Shown: positions 21,601-33,992, counted from the stretch's first letter. The stretch: 64,000 nucleotides of DNA from Muricea muricata (GCA_963855995.1 OY979722.1:434001-498000); one strand, 5' to 3'. Made by a program: numbers and translations. Notes: generated by a model not told the origin, from the letters alone.

Positions 21601-24167
21601 GTAACTGAATAAGAGTCACAATTATATGACTTGCACAGTACTGTATGTAGGGCAAAATTAATGCTTTATGTATAAATTGTCTGTTTGCAGATGATGGTGC
21701 ATCAATCTTGCACTCACCATATTTCTCATTGTCTCTGAAATTTTTCCAAGATGTCATGTTAAAAGTTGAGGCATTGTTTGTGTTGTGTGTTCTTCTTACT
21801 GGAAAATATAAAACTGAAGTAAGTGACTATCAGAATAAACATTCATGGTTTGTCAATACAGTTTGACTATCAATATTTTATCTTTTCTTGCATTAGGTAC
21901 AGAAACAACTGGCAGAATTACATTTGATTCCTAAACTTTCCTTATTTTTTGATGACTTGAAATGGACTGATTATAATAGGTTAGAAAAGTAAATTATAGG
22001 TTTTATAGAGATTTATAGTCATTTTTTGCAAGAGGTATACACACCTTATCCTTTGTTCTTTCAGTTTTTAGTTGCTCAGTTTGATCACTTATTTACCTCT
22101 TTATTTAGTGAAGTGTCTGAAAGTGAGGATCGTCACTATGCACAGGTAAAGTTTATACAAACTTTTATAAGTTTATACAAACTTTTATTTGGTCTTGGTT
22201 AAATTGTGTGATATTGCTTTAACACATTCTATAACTCTTGATATGTTTTCAGGAATCTGCCCTGAAGATCCAATTCCTTCGTTTACTGCATAGTTTTTGT
22301 GACCATCACGAGTAAGTCACAGTTGTTCATTCATGTGATTGGATTTGATCACAACCTGCTTTTAGTTTGCAAAAAAAACCCCAGAGTTTAAAATTTAGAC
22401 ACTCAATTTAAACTTGTGTCTTTTTCAGCAAAAAGTATCTCCTTCTTGCGCCAACAGAGCTTAATGAACTGAAAGATATTTACCGTAAGTAACAGGAGGC
22501 GTTTACCAGAGAACGACCAATTAAACAATGCTTTATTTAAACAATGAAAGTCCTAAAATGTACCCAGTGAATGGGAAAAGGTGCCTTCAAAAGATTTTTA
22601 AAGCGCTCAAAAGATATGGGACATTCAAAACAATTTGATTACAGCATGCATTTTTTATTCTTTTCTCAGGCAAAAACAAGCTTACCATTCCTGATGCAAT
22701 TGTTCATTGTGACAGTCTTCAGTGCTGTGAAGGAAAGCAAGGGCTGTTGACAAAGACGCTGGATGTATTGAGAGATATACCAACTCAGTCATCTTTGAGG
22801 TAGTGAGATTTCTACAATGATATATTGAAGAACATGGAGGGCAACAATCCGTCACGTGCTTCATTTACTGCTGATCTAATCGAGACTACCATATTTTGGT
22901 TTGAACGCAAAATGCATGGTTCTTGCTAAAGGTTATTTCTCTTCTTAGATTCTGGCTATCTCGAGCTCTTGAAGGTTTCCTGCGAGGCAAAGCATCCTAT
23001 GCAGACCAAATATTCCTTATCAAACGTGGTTTATTAAAACTGCTTGTCAAGTACATTTGTTCCAAAGAAATGAAGACAAAGGAGGTTTTACAGAGCAGTT
23101 TCGATCTACTTGGAGAACTAATGAAGTTTAATTACCTCGCTTTTAAAGAATTTAACGACGTAGTTACGGAGTCAGAGGTAATCAAAGAGAGAGAGAGAGA
23201 GGAGTAAAGGCAACCGGTGCACTTTCAAAATATTTTTTCTATTATATAAGTTCTAACATTCCTATTTCGATTTTTAGTTCGACAGATTTTTTTTGGTGAT
23301 GACGAGCAATGTGGTGGACTCAAATATGTTCATGAGATGTTTGATTTTGTCTTACGAACACTTTTCCTCCCATCAGAATTTCTCAGGACGTGAGTTCACA
23401 AATTTTTTCGGGCTTTCACAGCTATCATATGACAAGTTATAACATGTCGTTTATAATGCAGGTCCGCAGTTCCGTCTGACATCATTGGTATCAAACTGGA
23501 AACAACGCGTATATTTGTTGCACAAACTTATCATGTCCGTTTCTGTCGAGACGCTAACACAGGTTAGAATAGAACTACCAACATTATTGCCCAGGTTTTT
23601 TCAGTAGTTACGTCTTATCGGATCTTAACCAACACCGGATCTTAATAAATAACCGTGTTCTACAATATTTCACAGGAAAATGTGAGTTGTTTAAATACAG
23701 CTTTGGTGTTTCTAATGTTTGCCCTGGACAAAGGATATCTTCCTCTTTATCTCAAAGCGTTTCGGAGTGATGAAGCTGCTCTAAAGAAACCTGGTTTTAT
23801 ACTTGACAATTTAAGGTATGGCGATTTACGCGATTGTTTTGAAAAATTCATACAGTTGTGTAAAAATTTTATTTTGTAAATATTCAACCTAGATCTTTAT
23901 TGAAATTTTGGAAAAGTCATTATTTAACCCGTGGGAAAGACTGCTCAGCATTAGAACAGGTATTTACCGTATATCGTATTCTGACTAGCACTTGAGGAGT
24001 GTTGGTGGAGGACAAGAGAAGTGAACAATTTGTCTTTCTCTCTGTAGAGTTCATGTATTGGTATCTGTCAGTGGAGAGCAGCGGTTGATATCTTACTTCA
24101 AGAAGATGTTAGCAATCCTAAAGCTGTTGTTCATTACATCTTGGGAAAAGTTGGTCGGAATTCTTAA
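18697..24167 (+). CDS. TRPC4AP: TRPC4AP (TRPC4-associated / TRUSS protein)
   Basis: Twenty-two exons give about 746 residues (human about 797): 18697-18786, 18924-19055, 19194-19289, 19765-19797, 19944-20010, 20107-20168, 20726-20811, 20964-21142, 21255-21380, 21488-21589, 21691-21818, 21897-21979, 22080-22122, 22253-22311, 22429-22484, 22670-22799, 22949-23177, 23278-23389, 23462-23562, 23676-23815, 23893-23959 and 24048-24167. Diagnostic blocks are QLANFCRVLYFA, ALKIQFLRLLHSFCDHH, KYLLLAPTELNELK, FLRGKASYADQIFLIKRGLL, SFDLLGELMKFN and ENVSCLNTALVFLM. In vertebrates TRPC4AP is a DDB1-CUL4 substrate receptor and a scaffold in TNF-receptor/NF-kB and TRPC calcium-channel signalling. Exon 13 (22080-22122, donor GTGAGG) is my least certain exon: the more obvious larger exon there ends out of phase with exon 12. 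Confidence 0.92.
20205..20690. mobile_element. MITE-like foldback element in TRPC4AP intron 6
   Basis: The full-length relative of the 16990 copy. Its right part (20543-20680) is a palindrome that starts CTTATTGACTGAGACC and ends GGTCTCAGTCAATAAG, with inner complementary blocks GTTTTGTGGACCC and GGGTCCACAAAAC. No coding capacity. Confidence 0.75.
20857..20885 (+). repeat. (ATTC)n microsatellite
   Basis: About seven perfect ATTC units in TRPC4AP intron 7, just upstream of exon 8. Confidence 0.9.
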
Positions 24168-24463
24168 CTTCACGTTTGTGGGGATGTGTTGTTGTATAAA
24201 TTATAAAAGAGGAATTGAGTAACAGTTCATGTTGCTGTGTTACTATTTCAATGTCCTATATTGATAACCTGAACAAAATGATCAAGCAAATACGGGAAGG
24301 TGCGTCAGTAGAAATGTTATCATAGAAATGTTATCATATACTAACATATTTGTGTTTGTACATAATGAATAACTACGGTCATAATTTGTAGATAGAGTTG
24401 TAAAAAATATGTAATATATTGACATGTACAAGTTGAGTATTTTGATATGACATAAAATTTAAA

Positions 24464-24469
24464 AATAAA
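24464..24469 (+). terminator. Poly(A) signal, TRPC4AP
   Basis: AATAAA about 300 bp after the TRPC4AP stop codon. Confidence 0.5.
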
Positions 24470-25417
24470 GAAAAATATTATTCATGTTCACCAATTGTTG
24501 TCAAACGTTTCATTGGCAGCGCTTTTCCTCTTCATGTGAGCAAGAGGGATAAAATAAAATCGTGTCTTCCAGAGGGGGGTGGCAAGGTCAGGATAACGTA
24601 TTTATTTTGCAATCTCCCCTGGGATGTAGGAATACAAAGTTCTTGCAACATATAATATATCTTACAATGGCAGGGTGCACGCTACAGTTTTTACCAATTA
24701 CAGCGGTCCCATGGACTATGCTAATACCATAATAATGCTTTGATTTTTTTTAATGATGAACGTATATGTACTCGTTCGGTGATACTTGTGAAGAAATGAA
24801 AGCCGCAAAATACGTTTACCAACCCGTTATTGCCTGGTTATATGCTTTTGATGAACTTCTTGTTTTGTTACGACAATCTGTTGTCGCGTTAACGAAAAAG
24901 GCGCGAAAAGCGAAGATCTCTTGCATGAGGTCAGACAGCGACAGAACGTTTATATGAAATTAAAAATGGACAACATTTCGCTAGAATGACTTCAAAATGG
25001 TGCATGAGAACAACAGAAATTGTTTGAACACAATGTGGAAGTCAGCACCAACGTAAACAAGGAAAAAAATTCTCTTCTGTCTTTGACGACAAAGAAAAAT
25101 TGTCAAGGATTAGACAACAAAAAATGAAGGACAAATAAATACACTTGCAACAGTTGGAAAGAATGTTCTTAATATAATGAGTATTGTCTCTTTTCAAGTT
25201 TTTGAAATAGTTATTTGAAAGGGCTATTGAATATATTTCTCTTCGAAAAACAAAAAAAAGCGGCCTCACGAGAAAAAAAAACATGCTTGTTGTAGACGAT
25301 CCAGCATTGCGGCTGAATTCATGAACCGGTTAAAGAATATTATTATACCTTTACATTTATTGAGAATTCACATTAACAGTATTATTTACACTTCTTTATT
25401 ATTTCTAAGACAGAATT
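24470..25417. other. Intergenic stretch between TRPC4AP and PSMG4
   Basis: No supported gene. A 63-codon open frame at 24766-24957 (+) starts with ATG but has no recognisable domain, no splice partners and no neighbour evidence. I leave it uncalled. Confidence 0.5.
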
Positions 25418-25964
25418 TCAAAATTGCTTTGGTTTATTTTCAATTTCTTTTAATAATCTTTTCTCCACCAACGTAACCAGATTGTTATCTGTAGGCAAGT
25501 TATAGCTAATAAAGCATTGCTTTCCAAACTTTCTCGCTAAAAAGAAAAGAAAAAGATATAGCATTCCTATCAGAATTTACCAAGCTCTTGTACAACGTAT
25601 GATTTCAGTACCACGTGAAATATAAGGTGACAATTTACCAAGTCTTTGTGCCAGTGTGTTTGAAGTCACATCAGATACTTCTCCCAATAAATTTGTTACA
25701 GCAGGAGTGCTGGTCTATGGATGAAAAATAGAAACTCAGCTTTGCCAAAACATACCTGACATGTCACTTTGATCATGTGGACACCAGGGGGGGACGTACA
25801 CTTACATATTTGGTTAACATTGCAACAGAGAGTGATGACAACTCTGCTTCCTTTCCCATCCAAATAAATAGGCTGTCAGTCATTCTCATGATATGAAAGT
25901 GAACTACAGTATCCAACAAACGCTCGGAAAAATTATGAATTCTTATATCAGTTACGTCCGCCAT
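25418..25964 (-). CDS. PSMG4: Proteasome assembly chaperone 4 (PSMG4)
   Basis: Three exons, 25964-25806, 25714-25639 and 25536-25418, join in phase into 117 residues (human 123). Conserved blocks are IRIHNFSERLLDTVVHFHIM followed by RMTDSLFIWMG in exon 1, VTSNTLAQRLARKFGKQ across intron 2, and CFISYNLPTDN with a C-terminal VEKRLLKEI helix. PSMG4 pairs with PSMG3 to form a chaperone that helps build the alpha ring of the 20S proteasome in the cytosol. The gene is head-to-head with the F-box/LRR gene, with 392 bp between start codons. An F-box ubiquitin-ligase subunit and a proteasome chaperone sharing a promoter region is suggestive, but co-regulation is only an inference. Confidence 0.93.
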
Positions 25965-26356
25965 TTTGTTTTACAGATTACGATCACGTGCCGAACATGC
26001 AACGATGTTGCTGAGAACTTGATTTCCTGCTATCAGTCCAAATGATAAAATATTTTGTAAAGATTTATTCCCCTGTTAACATTGCAATGATGACGAAAGC
26101 CATTTTAATAAGAGTTTTTAACAAAATTACCCTAAACTTACATAACGTATTAATGTACGTAATTCCATAGAGCGTAATTTGGTAACTCGTGTACCAAGCA
26201 TGTTCCAAGCACTTCACGAAGATTGTACGAGATATTCCGAAGATAAGAAGATTATATTTATGCAAAGTTGTAAACGTCTATTGTAAAATGTCCAGTTGTT
26301 GAAGACGTAAGAATGTTATTTTAAAACGTTTATGTGCAAGCAAGGTTTCCAAAGTG

Positions 26357-28347
26357 ATGTCAACCATCGTTAATTATCTTCAAGGTCCATTAATTCCTGA
26401 CATTGCTTCGCATGTGTTTAGTTTTCTTGACACACAAGGTAAGCAAAATGTCGCTCTTGTTTGTCGTCTTTGGAGAGATGTTGTTTACTTGCCTGTACAT
26501 TGGAAAAATGTCACTGTAGAACTTCCTCCAACATGTAGTGAGATGCTTCTTCAAAGTTTAGTCAAGAGACGTATAACTCGAATTAGTTGTCCAAGATCCT
26601 CCTTTGAGGACATCTGCGTTGTTTTTGGGTTATTACCAGATGTAAGCTATTTAAATGTTGGAGGTTGCCCCAGAATCACCGAATTGCAGCTGAAACGTGA
26701 GTTTGCGCGATTAGAAAAGTTAAAACATTTAGTTTTTAAACGATGCACGAGAATTAGTGACACTTTCCTCGAAGCTTCTGCCCCGAAATTGAAGAATTTG
26801 AAATCTTTGGTGCTAGAAGACTGTGAAAATATCACAGAATTTGGTTTGCGAACTTTTCTAAAGCATGTTCATGGACTGGAAAGACTGGATCTAACTTGGT
26901 GCGAGAACATGAGAGATGTCTGTCTCCAAGATATCGCTGTTAACTGCCCTGAATTGAAGTCGCTTGTTCTTCGCGGATGTGATTGGCTGTCGGCAGATGC
27001 TATGCATCACCTTATTAACCACCTACCAAAACTCGTTCATCTTGATTTCCGCTGGAGTCATGGCTTGACAGATAATGGAGTGAAAATCCTTGCCGAAGGC
27101 TTGCCTAATTTAAAGTACCTTGATGTCAAGGAATGTCCTTTAGTGACAAGTAAAGGAATCAAATACGTTGCCAAGAACTTGCATGAACTATCATACCTAG
27201 CATTTGGAGGGTCAGACAATCTTAACCTGCAGTTCTCAAGTAATGATGAAGAAGTGGAGGTGATGTTCCTGGAGATTGCAAGCATGGCAAAACTACAGAC
27301 GCTGCATTTTGATGTTGAGGGTGTTAGCGACATTTGCATAAGGACTGTTTTAAAACAGTTACCCAATCTTGTCAGTTTAGATATGGGTTTCGTTGACAAC
27401 CTTACGGACACAACTGCTAAGATAGTTGGACAGTTCTTACCAAACTTATTGTTTTTGTCCCTAAGCAGTCCATTTGTCCAAGATTTTGGAATTATTTCAA
27501 TTGCACAAAATCTGAAGAAGCTTGTCTCGTTAGATCTACGGAATTGCCCTCTAACAAACAAAGGCCTCCAAGAGATTGCTCCATTTCTTACAAGCCTCAA
27601 GTCGCTTGTTCTGTCATCTCACCAAAATGTCACGAATATTGGTGTCAAGTGCCTGGCTGAGAACGCAAAGTCTTTAACAAGTCTGGATTTAATGGACTGC
27701 GATTATGTAACAAATGCTGGAGCCTCATTGATTGCGATGAAAATGACCAACCTTCAGCAATTGAATCTCTCCTTTTGTCACAAGATTAGCAATAAAGGTA
27801 AGAAATAAACACAAAATATGTTGTGTGGTGTATAATAATGTGAATGCAAAGAATTTGAAATTATAATAATGTGAAAAGCACAGAATGCATTTTGAATTTC
27901 TTCTCTGTTGATTTAGGTGTGATTGACATTGCAAAGAATTTGAAACAACTACGACATCTTACTTTGGATCACACAAAAACCACTGACAAAGGTTTTATTT
28001 TTGTCTCAAAGCAACTAGCACGATTGCTCTCAATTGGTTTGGAAGGATGCAAGATCTCAGATAGTGGGCTCAAGACAGCATCGCAGTATTTGGGAAACTT
28101 GGAAGAATTCAATTTTGGTTCTAAGTTAATCACTGATGAAGGTGTAATGTTTGCATTAAAACATTGCAAGGCTCTGACAGATTTAACATTGACATTTTGT
28201 CCTAAAATAAGCATAAGCAGTGTTGAGTATGCTGTTCAGAATCTGCCGTGTTTAACTCACCTTGGTATCGAGCAATGTTCACAAGTCTCGTTGACAGGTA
28301 TCGATGCGATCCGGCAGTACAGCAATGTTACAATTAGTTCATTTTGA
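26357..28347 (+). CDS. F-box and leucine-rich repeat protein (FBXL type)
   Basis: Two exons, 26357-27797 and 27917-28347, give 623 residues. Residues about 9-50 form an F-box (PLIPDIASHVFSFLDTQ, then VALVCRLWRDVVY), which in this class binds SKP1 within an SCF ubiquitin ligase. The rest is made of about 18 cysteine-type leucine-rich repeats of the form L..L.L..C..ITD.G(L/V), for example LKSLVLEDCENITEFGL and LTSLDLMDCDYVTNAG. There is no CAAX box at the C-terminus (it ends ISSF), which argues against FBXL2/FBXL20 proper. The upstream GTG codon in frame is not a start; the ATG at 26357 is used. Substrate unknown. The gene is nearly intronless compared with its neighbours. Confidence 0.88.
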
Positions 28348-28749
28348 TATGTTTTCTGGATAAAGTTGTTGTATTGAATATTAGATGTTTAAATCAACAC
28401 AGAACCTAGGAGGTCTCAGTGACGTACGTTGAATTTGAAATACAGTAATATAAAGAGAAATTAGTTGTATGTTATTATTTTGTGTTAATACATATAAATA
28501 TATATGTTATTCTCCTAAGACCCAAGGAAAATTTAGAGAAATTTATACATAGTTTCGGCTGATGCAACACTAGAATTATTGTATTTATTATGGTTGGACT
28601 ATGGTGTAAGTGATATGGGACTCTCCATAGGAAAAAAACTTTGTGAGACAAAAATTATACTTCATTACACTGTGTGTAAGACACTCAGAACAATACATAT
28701 ATAAACTTAACTGGCAATAATTTAATCGTATTTAGTATACGAAGAATAT
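28348..28749. other. Convergent 3' regions of the FBXL and BLOC1S4-like genes
   Basis: AT-rich, no coding sequence seen. Confidence 0.5.
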
Positions 28750-29811
28750 TTAAATATTATTTTCTGCAGCTGGTGTAAGTTGTGAATTATTTGTATCCAA
28801 TGTTCTTGTTGGATCCTTTTGAAAATATTGTTTTAAATCTATTAGTGCAACTGGAGTCCACTGAATATTAGCTGGTTTTGATTCCTTTTTCTAAAAAAAG
28901 AGATATAGTTTCAATTATAATTTCATGTCAGAAATCAATTTAATGATGAAGATGTGTTGTACCGGTCGAAATCTCTTGATTGGAAGAGAGCTGAGAAATC
29001 CTTTGACTGTTGATGTTCCAAGATCTTTTTCTGCTTTATTCACTTTTTCTTCAAGTTGATCAACATTTTGTTGTACTACAGCAACAAATCTCTGGAAATA
29101 TTTGTCAAGAATGAGTCTTATAATTGTTAATTACGATATTTTCTAATTGCTTTCTACAGACCTCTAATTGATCAATCTTTTCAAATATTGTCGGTAAGTC
29201 TTTACTTTGTGCAATTATTTTTGGTACAAGATCTGTCATGAACATGCCTGATTCATTGCGGATCTAAACAACAATAGAACCTTTTCTTAAAGCAAGTTAT
29301 TGCATTTTAGATGTAACGTCAAAACAAATGTTGCTAATAAGAAAGTATATAATGAGGGCCTCTAGCCTGTCGGGAGCAAATTGACATAAGGGGGGGGGGG
29401 GTGGCAGTGGGGGTGGCAATGGGGGGGGTGGTTAATTTTTAATTAACTTATAATTAATTATTGATTACTCCACGAACCATATCTGCAGTTTGACCAAATT
29501 CATCCAAACGAACCAACATGTCTTCGATTATGTCTTCATATGTTTTAACCTACATATTGAGTTGAGTAATCATTTTAAGATGAAATCTGCACCTCTGCTT
29601 GTGATAACTCTACATTCTACAGTTTTTTATAGAAATATCTAGCTCATCCAACATTTGCATATTATACCTGAGAGGTGACATCGACTCTCATGTAATTAGC
29701 AAAATCTTGTGCACAGAAATCAAGATGTAGTTCTTTTAAAAGATCGTCAAAAACAGGTTCAGAATTTGCTGTAATTTCACTCGAATCATCACATGACGAA
29801 ACAGACGCCAT
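28750..29811 (-). CDS. BLOC1S4: BLOC-1 subunit 4-like (cappuccino) protein
   Basis: Five exons, each ending in phase 0: 29811-29668, 29549-29478, 29263-29162, 29091-28963 and 28890-28750. Total 195 residues. The middle is a coiled coil with the sequence IFEKIDQLERFVAVVQQNVD and NKAEKDLG. This resembles the KIDQLEAFV..V..NV..(E)..V..AE.DLG block of cappuccino (BLOC1S4), a subunit of the BLOC-1 complex that sorts cargo to lysosome-related organelles. Length and exon phases fit, and the C-terminal stretch before the end also has the spaced hydrophobics of the family. The assignment rests on this block only; another small coiled-coil subunit of an endosomal complex is possible. It is head-to-head with SmB (184 bp between start codons). 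One intron contains a poly-G tract. Confidence 0.68.
29388..29431 (+). repeat. G-rich tract
   Basis: Two runs of 8-11 G with GGGGGTGGCA between them, in an intron of the BLOC1S4-like gene. This could form a G-quadruplex on the + strand. Confidence 0.7.
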
Positions 29812-29995
29812 GTTTAAATTTATATAATAATTATAATTAATTATATCGAAAATACGAACAATCGAAACGTTTATTTTGACGCCTGCAAACTGTGGTCAGC
29901 GGGCTTTGTAGAAGACGTGCAAGTCGCGTTCGTTTTGAAAATTTCTGCATAAAACATATTTTCTATCCAACTGCATCCTCGCTAAGGAAATAAAC

Positions 29996-31229
29996 ATGGT
30001 GAGCATTCTCTTGAATTATAGTTAGCCAGGTGCTTTCTGTATTCTAATATATAATTATTTTTCCTATTTATTGACAGCCTATTGGAAAAAGTTCCAAAAT
30101 ATTGCAGCATATAAATTATCGCATGCGATGCACCCTTCAAGATGGACGAGTATTTATCGGATCCTTTTTGGCTTTTGACAAGCACATGAATTTGATACTT
30201 GGTGATTGTGATGAATTCCGAAAAGTGAAGTCAAAAAGCAGTAAAGGAACGGATAAGGAGGAAAAAAGAGTTCTAGGTTTGGTTTTGCTAAGAGGTGAAC
30301 ATTTAGTCTCTATGACAGTTGAGGGACCGCCTGTATCAGATGTAAGTAATTTTGAATTCATTTCAGTGTTTTTGTGACTCTGCCTTTCACCTCCCAATCT
30401 GTTGGATAAAATGCAAATTTCAGAAATAGACCAGAGAAAGTGCTCACTGCTAAGTTTGCAACTAAATTTAGTGACATTATTCCCATCTGATATAGTGTTC
30501 ATATATCTTTACAGGACAAGCCACGTCTTCCCAATACAAGTGCTACACCAGGAAGTGGGATGGGACGGGCTGCCGGGCGAGGGGTGGCAGTACAACCTCA
30601 GATCTCTGCCCCTGCTGGTTTAAGTGGTCCCGTAAGAGGTGTTGGCGGCCCGTCACAAGATGTCATGACACCTCAAGGACGGGGTGCACCCGGAGGAGGT
30701 GGGTAAAATCATGTACTTTCAGTTCAGTACTGCTGTACTTGTGAATTGTACTCAGTCACAATTGTTGTATACTTGGTTTTGTTCAGGTCGAAATGAACCC
30801 CCACAACGCGGTGCTGCCCCACCACGACCTGGAGGTCCTCCTGGTATGCCGCAAGGTAACTGGTACATTGCAAACTAATTAGACAGTGAAATCAGAGTAG
30901 ACAAGACCTGAAGAAGAGCAAACAATTTTTCCTTTAAATCTTGTACTTTCTGTAGGTCCCCCTGGAATGAGACAACCAATGCCCCCTCCTGGAATGATGG
31001 GGAGAGGTATGCCTCCCCCTGGAATGCCTCCACCAGGAATGAGGCCCCCACCAGGTATGCAAGGTCAAGGTCCACCTCCTCATATGCAAGGTCAACAAAT
31101 GCCACCACCAGGAATGCCCCCACAAGGTAAGTGTTTGACAAGAATATATCAATGATTTTGATATGTTCTGTCATATTAATGTTTTAATTTTTTTAAAAAT
31201 ATTTTTAAGGTCCACCAAGAAATATGTAG
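29996..31229 (+). CDS. SNRPB: Small nuclear ribonucleoprotein-associated protein SmB
   Basis: Six exons: 29996-29998 (the ATG alone), 30078-30341, 30515-30698, 30787-30855, 30956-31126 and 31210-31229, giving 236 residues (human SmB about 231-240). The Sm1 motif ([20 protein letters not shown]) and the Sm2 motif ([20 protein letters not shown]) are complete. Next come an RG-containing linker ([18 protein letters not shown]) and the proline-rich tail of SmB with repeated PPPGM / GMPPPGM motifs, ending GPPRNM. SmB is a core subunit of the Sm ring on U1, U2, U4 and U5 snRNAs. Exon 1 consists of the start codon only, so it is easy to miss. With SmD1 at 9.3-10.6 kb this window holds two of the seven Sm-ring genes. 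Confidence 0.96.
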
Positions 31230-32047
31230 AGGGAGAAAGAATGCTGGCATCATAACAGTGTTGTATAAATCTGTTCAAGCAAGAGACATACTTCTTCAAA
31301 GTTTTGTACATAAGATTTTCAAAATGTTTTAATCCTTGAAAATTACCTTTTCTAAATCAGGAAAGTATTGGCATCATAAACACTGTCATCGTATTAAGCA
31401 TTTTATTCAAAATTCATATTACTGTGTAGAAAGATAGTGCTCAGAACAAGTTACCTGTTTGAAATTGAAAATGTGAAACATCTCTTTAAGAGTGTGTCGA
31501 TCTTCATGCATTGTGTGTCAAAATACAGCAACCATTTTAGTGGTTGAGAAATTCAGGTTTTCATTTTGAATCCATAAAAGACCTTTACCATTGTTGGGAC
31601 ACACTTTAGACATAGTTTTGATGGAAATGCAATAAAGAATTATTTTCTTGCCTTTTTTTTGTTATAGGATAAATTTTGCATGTAAAATTTAAACAACAAC
31701 TATGCAAAGCATGACGATTGATACACATTCTTTAGATTACTATACTACGTTGTAATATAGCAAGACATCATGCTTTTGTGTTTGTAAAATATAATTGGTA
31801 AAGCAAGTTTTGAAACTTTCTGGTTTTCTTTATTTTATGTGTATGTTAATGATGTTGCAGTGCAGTTATTTCATTTGTTATAACTTATTTCTAGATGACA
31901 TATATTAGGTTGACACAATATATTTAATATACTATTTCTTATAGCTATTATGATTATCCAGTATGGTAGATTCATGGGGGTTAGTTTTCCTCAATTAATA
32001 ACTTGACTATCCTATTTATATAAAACTAGCTTGTATATCAAGTTTAT
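31230..32047. other. Convergent 3' regions of SmB and CNEP1R1
   Basis: Contains the SmB poly(A) signal AATAAA (31631-31636). No coding sequence seen. Confidence 0.55.
31631..31636 (+). terminator. Poly(A) signal, SmB
   Basis: AATAAA about 400 bp after the SmB stop codon. Confidence 0.5.
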
Positions 32048-33255
32048 TTATTTGTCTTTTCTTGGTTTCAGAATTAATCTTCCTCTCTGAAAGAAAAAAA
32101 ACTACAGTAGTAATTTCCCAAAAGTCATGACATAATTATTCATTTGCTTACATCATCACATGACATGTTATAATCTTCCAAGACCAGTCGACACCTTTTT
32201 AAAATACTTGCTATGGTCAAGGGAAAAACATGACTATTGATAACTGTTATGTTTACATGTCAGTTTATATAAGTAAAGCTTGTTATTCTTGCAGAAGGAT
32301 ACGTCTGTGGTTCTCTGATTCGTTTATGAATTCCAATTAACAAAAGTAATGCTATAACAATTATATTAGATGAGAAAAATTTGTGACTCCATAGAGATTC
32401 CAGGAATGTTAACTAGAAAGTAACAAGAATTAAGAAATGACCAATTGTGACCAGCAGGTACAGAAAGCAGCCCTTAAAACTCCTGAAATTGCAGTTCAGC
32501 AAACCCTTGCCGACCTAAATCTATGTTGTTAAAAAATGTGGTTTAGCAGGTCGGCATTTCTGAATGCTTACCTGAGTTTCAAGGGCTGTAGAAAGGCAGA
32601 AATGAAACTAATTAGTATACTTTTGCTGTATTTTCATCTGTTATCCAAAACCATGCAGAACACATAGTGCAGATGGATGTCATGGTCAACACAACTAAAC
32701 AGTAAAATAATTATCAGTCCGTTAGCCGACACTAAAACACAAAACAGCATTGGGTGGGGTACTGAGACCATTGTGTTTGAAGGGGATGACATCCTCACAT
32801 ATCATGTCAACTTGTGTCCAAATATAATGTTGGAAAAATGCCACAAAAATTTACTGTCACAATTATACTCGGATTACTGACAATTTCCAGTCAGGGGGGG
32901 CACCCTCCTGCTTAAACTTTGTATGCCCCAGCAAGACAGTTCACATTTCCAAAATATGCTGATGTCAGCAATAATATCTATCTTATCAATGCAGCGAAAA
33001 TATAAAACAGTCAGCTTGGTTGCTCTAGTTTTAGGCTTTCGCAAGTCATGTAAACCATTATAGATGAAATAATATTTATATTATAACATACTTTTCCAGC
33101 GAACTGCTTTTGGATACAATCCAGAAACATATTCTGTCAAACGTCTTTCAAATGCTTTCAGATCTGCAAATAAATGTATATCACAACAACCGAATTGGTT
33201 AAAAACACTCAACTTTTTATCCAAACAAACCTTCGGTTACTTCTACCGGATCCAT
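32048..33255 (-). CDS. CNEP1R1: Nuclear envelope phosphatase regulatory subunit 1 (CNEP1R1/TMEM188)
   Basis: Six small exons: 33255-33231, 33163-33092, 32694-32621, 32412-32303, 32206-32152 and 32086-32048. They join in phase into 124 residues, against 125 in human. Hallmarks are EDLKAFERRLTEYVSGL near the N-terminus, two membrane segments (about residues 34-50, VLTMTSICTMCSAWFW, and about 74-88, NIIVIALLLLIGIHKR), the RCRLVLEDYNMSCDD block and the ending GRLILKPR. CNEP1R1 binds and activates the CTDNEP1 phosphatase at the nuclear envelope/ER, which dephosphorylates lipin and so controls membrane lipid synthesis. I chose the acceptor CAAG|T for exon 5 because only it keeps the frame and the exact family spacing. 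The gene is head-to-head with ATP5F1E (150 bp between starts). Confidence 0.93.
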
Positions 33256-33405
33256 GACGCTTTAATTTGGTGGCATTAATGCCAGAATTATTTGCCATCC
33301 TTCAAAAGGCGATTTGTATATTAATTTCTTTGAACTGAGCCAGAGCGGGACAGTGGTAATTTTCTTAACGCATGTGCACTCGGACATTTTGCTGAAAAAA
33401 TCAAG

Positions 33406-33992
33406 ATGGTTTCCCACTGGAGGCAGATTGGAATGAGGTATATTTTCATGATTTTTTCTTCATTTTACATCCAGCGTCATTTCTGAATACCAAAAATATC
33501 ACATAACTTTGGCTGGTTTGAATATAGATAAGATAATTTTCTCTTTGTGCAGGGATTAGACATTTAATATCAAATGTATTTATACAACATGGCCAAAACC
33601 CAACTTCAAACCCAGGGTAGAAAGTAGCCTGGTGGATCGTGGTCACGTGTTTTACCTCTATAGGATTATTGCCCACATTTTGTGCAATAAAATCTTGACT
33701 GGATTATTTTGACACTTGTTTCCTATATTTTCCGAATAGCTACCTGCAATATTCTGCTATTTGTGCAAGAGCTGTGCGACGATGCTTGAAGCCAGAGTTC
33801 AAAACAGACATATCGAGACTAGACCAGACAAATATTAAAGTCACAAAATGGAGTGAGGGAAAGCCTTTGAAAGCTAGTAAGATTTTCATCTCTGAAGCTT
33901 ACCAAAATTATGTGGCAACAATATGGTTTGTTATATGTCATAATCCTTGATTTTTTTTTTTGTTTTATCCAGAAATCTATGGCAGTTCCTGA
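33406..33992 (+). CDS. ATP5F1E: Mitochondrial ATP synthase subunit epsilon
   Basis: Three exons, 33406-33437, 33740-33876 and 33973-33992, give 62 residues. The N-terminus MVSHWRQIGMSYLQYSAIC and the block ARAVRRCLKPEF match the short F1 epsilon subunit of animals (human 51 residues; starts MVAYWRQAGLSYI). It sits in the central stalk of mitochondrial ATP synthase. There is no cleavable presequence, as expected for this subunit. The C-terminus is about ten residues longer than usual. The last exon is tiny (IYGSS after the split codon); reading through the donor instead gives a longer, unlikely tail. Intron 1 (302 bp) and the promoter region shared with CNEP1R1 surround it. Confidence 0.92.

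Noticed and set aside
22065-22145. Larger version of TRPC4AP exon 13 ending at the GTAAAG donor
   Set aside because: Its frame is open, but it needs a phase-0 join, while exon 12 ends in phase 2; the 22080-22122 version fits both neighbours.
24766-24957. 63-codon + strand open frame after TRPC4AP
   Set aside because: Short, no domain, no neighbouring exons; could be chance.
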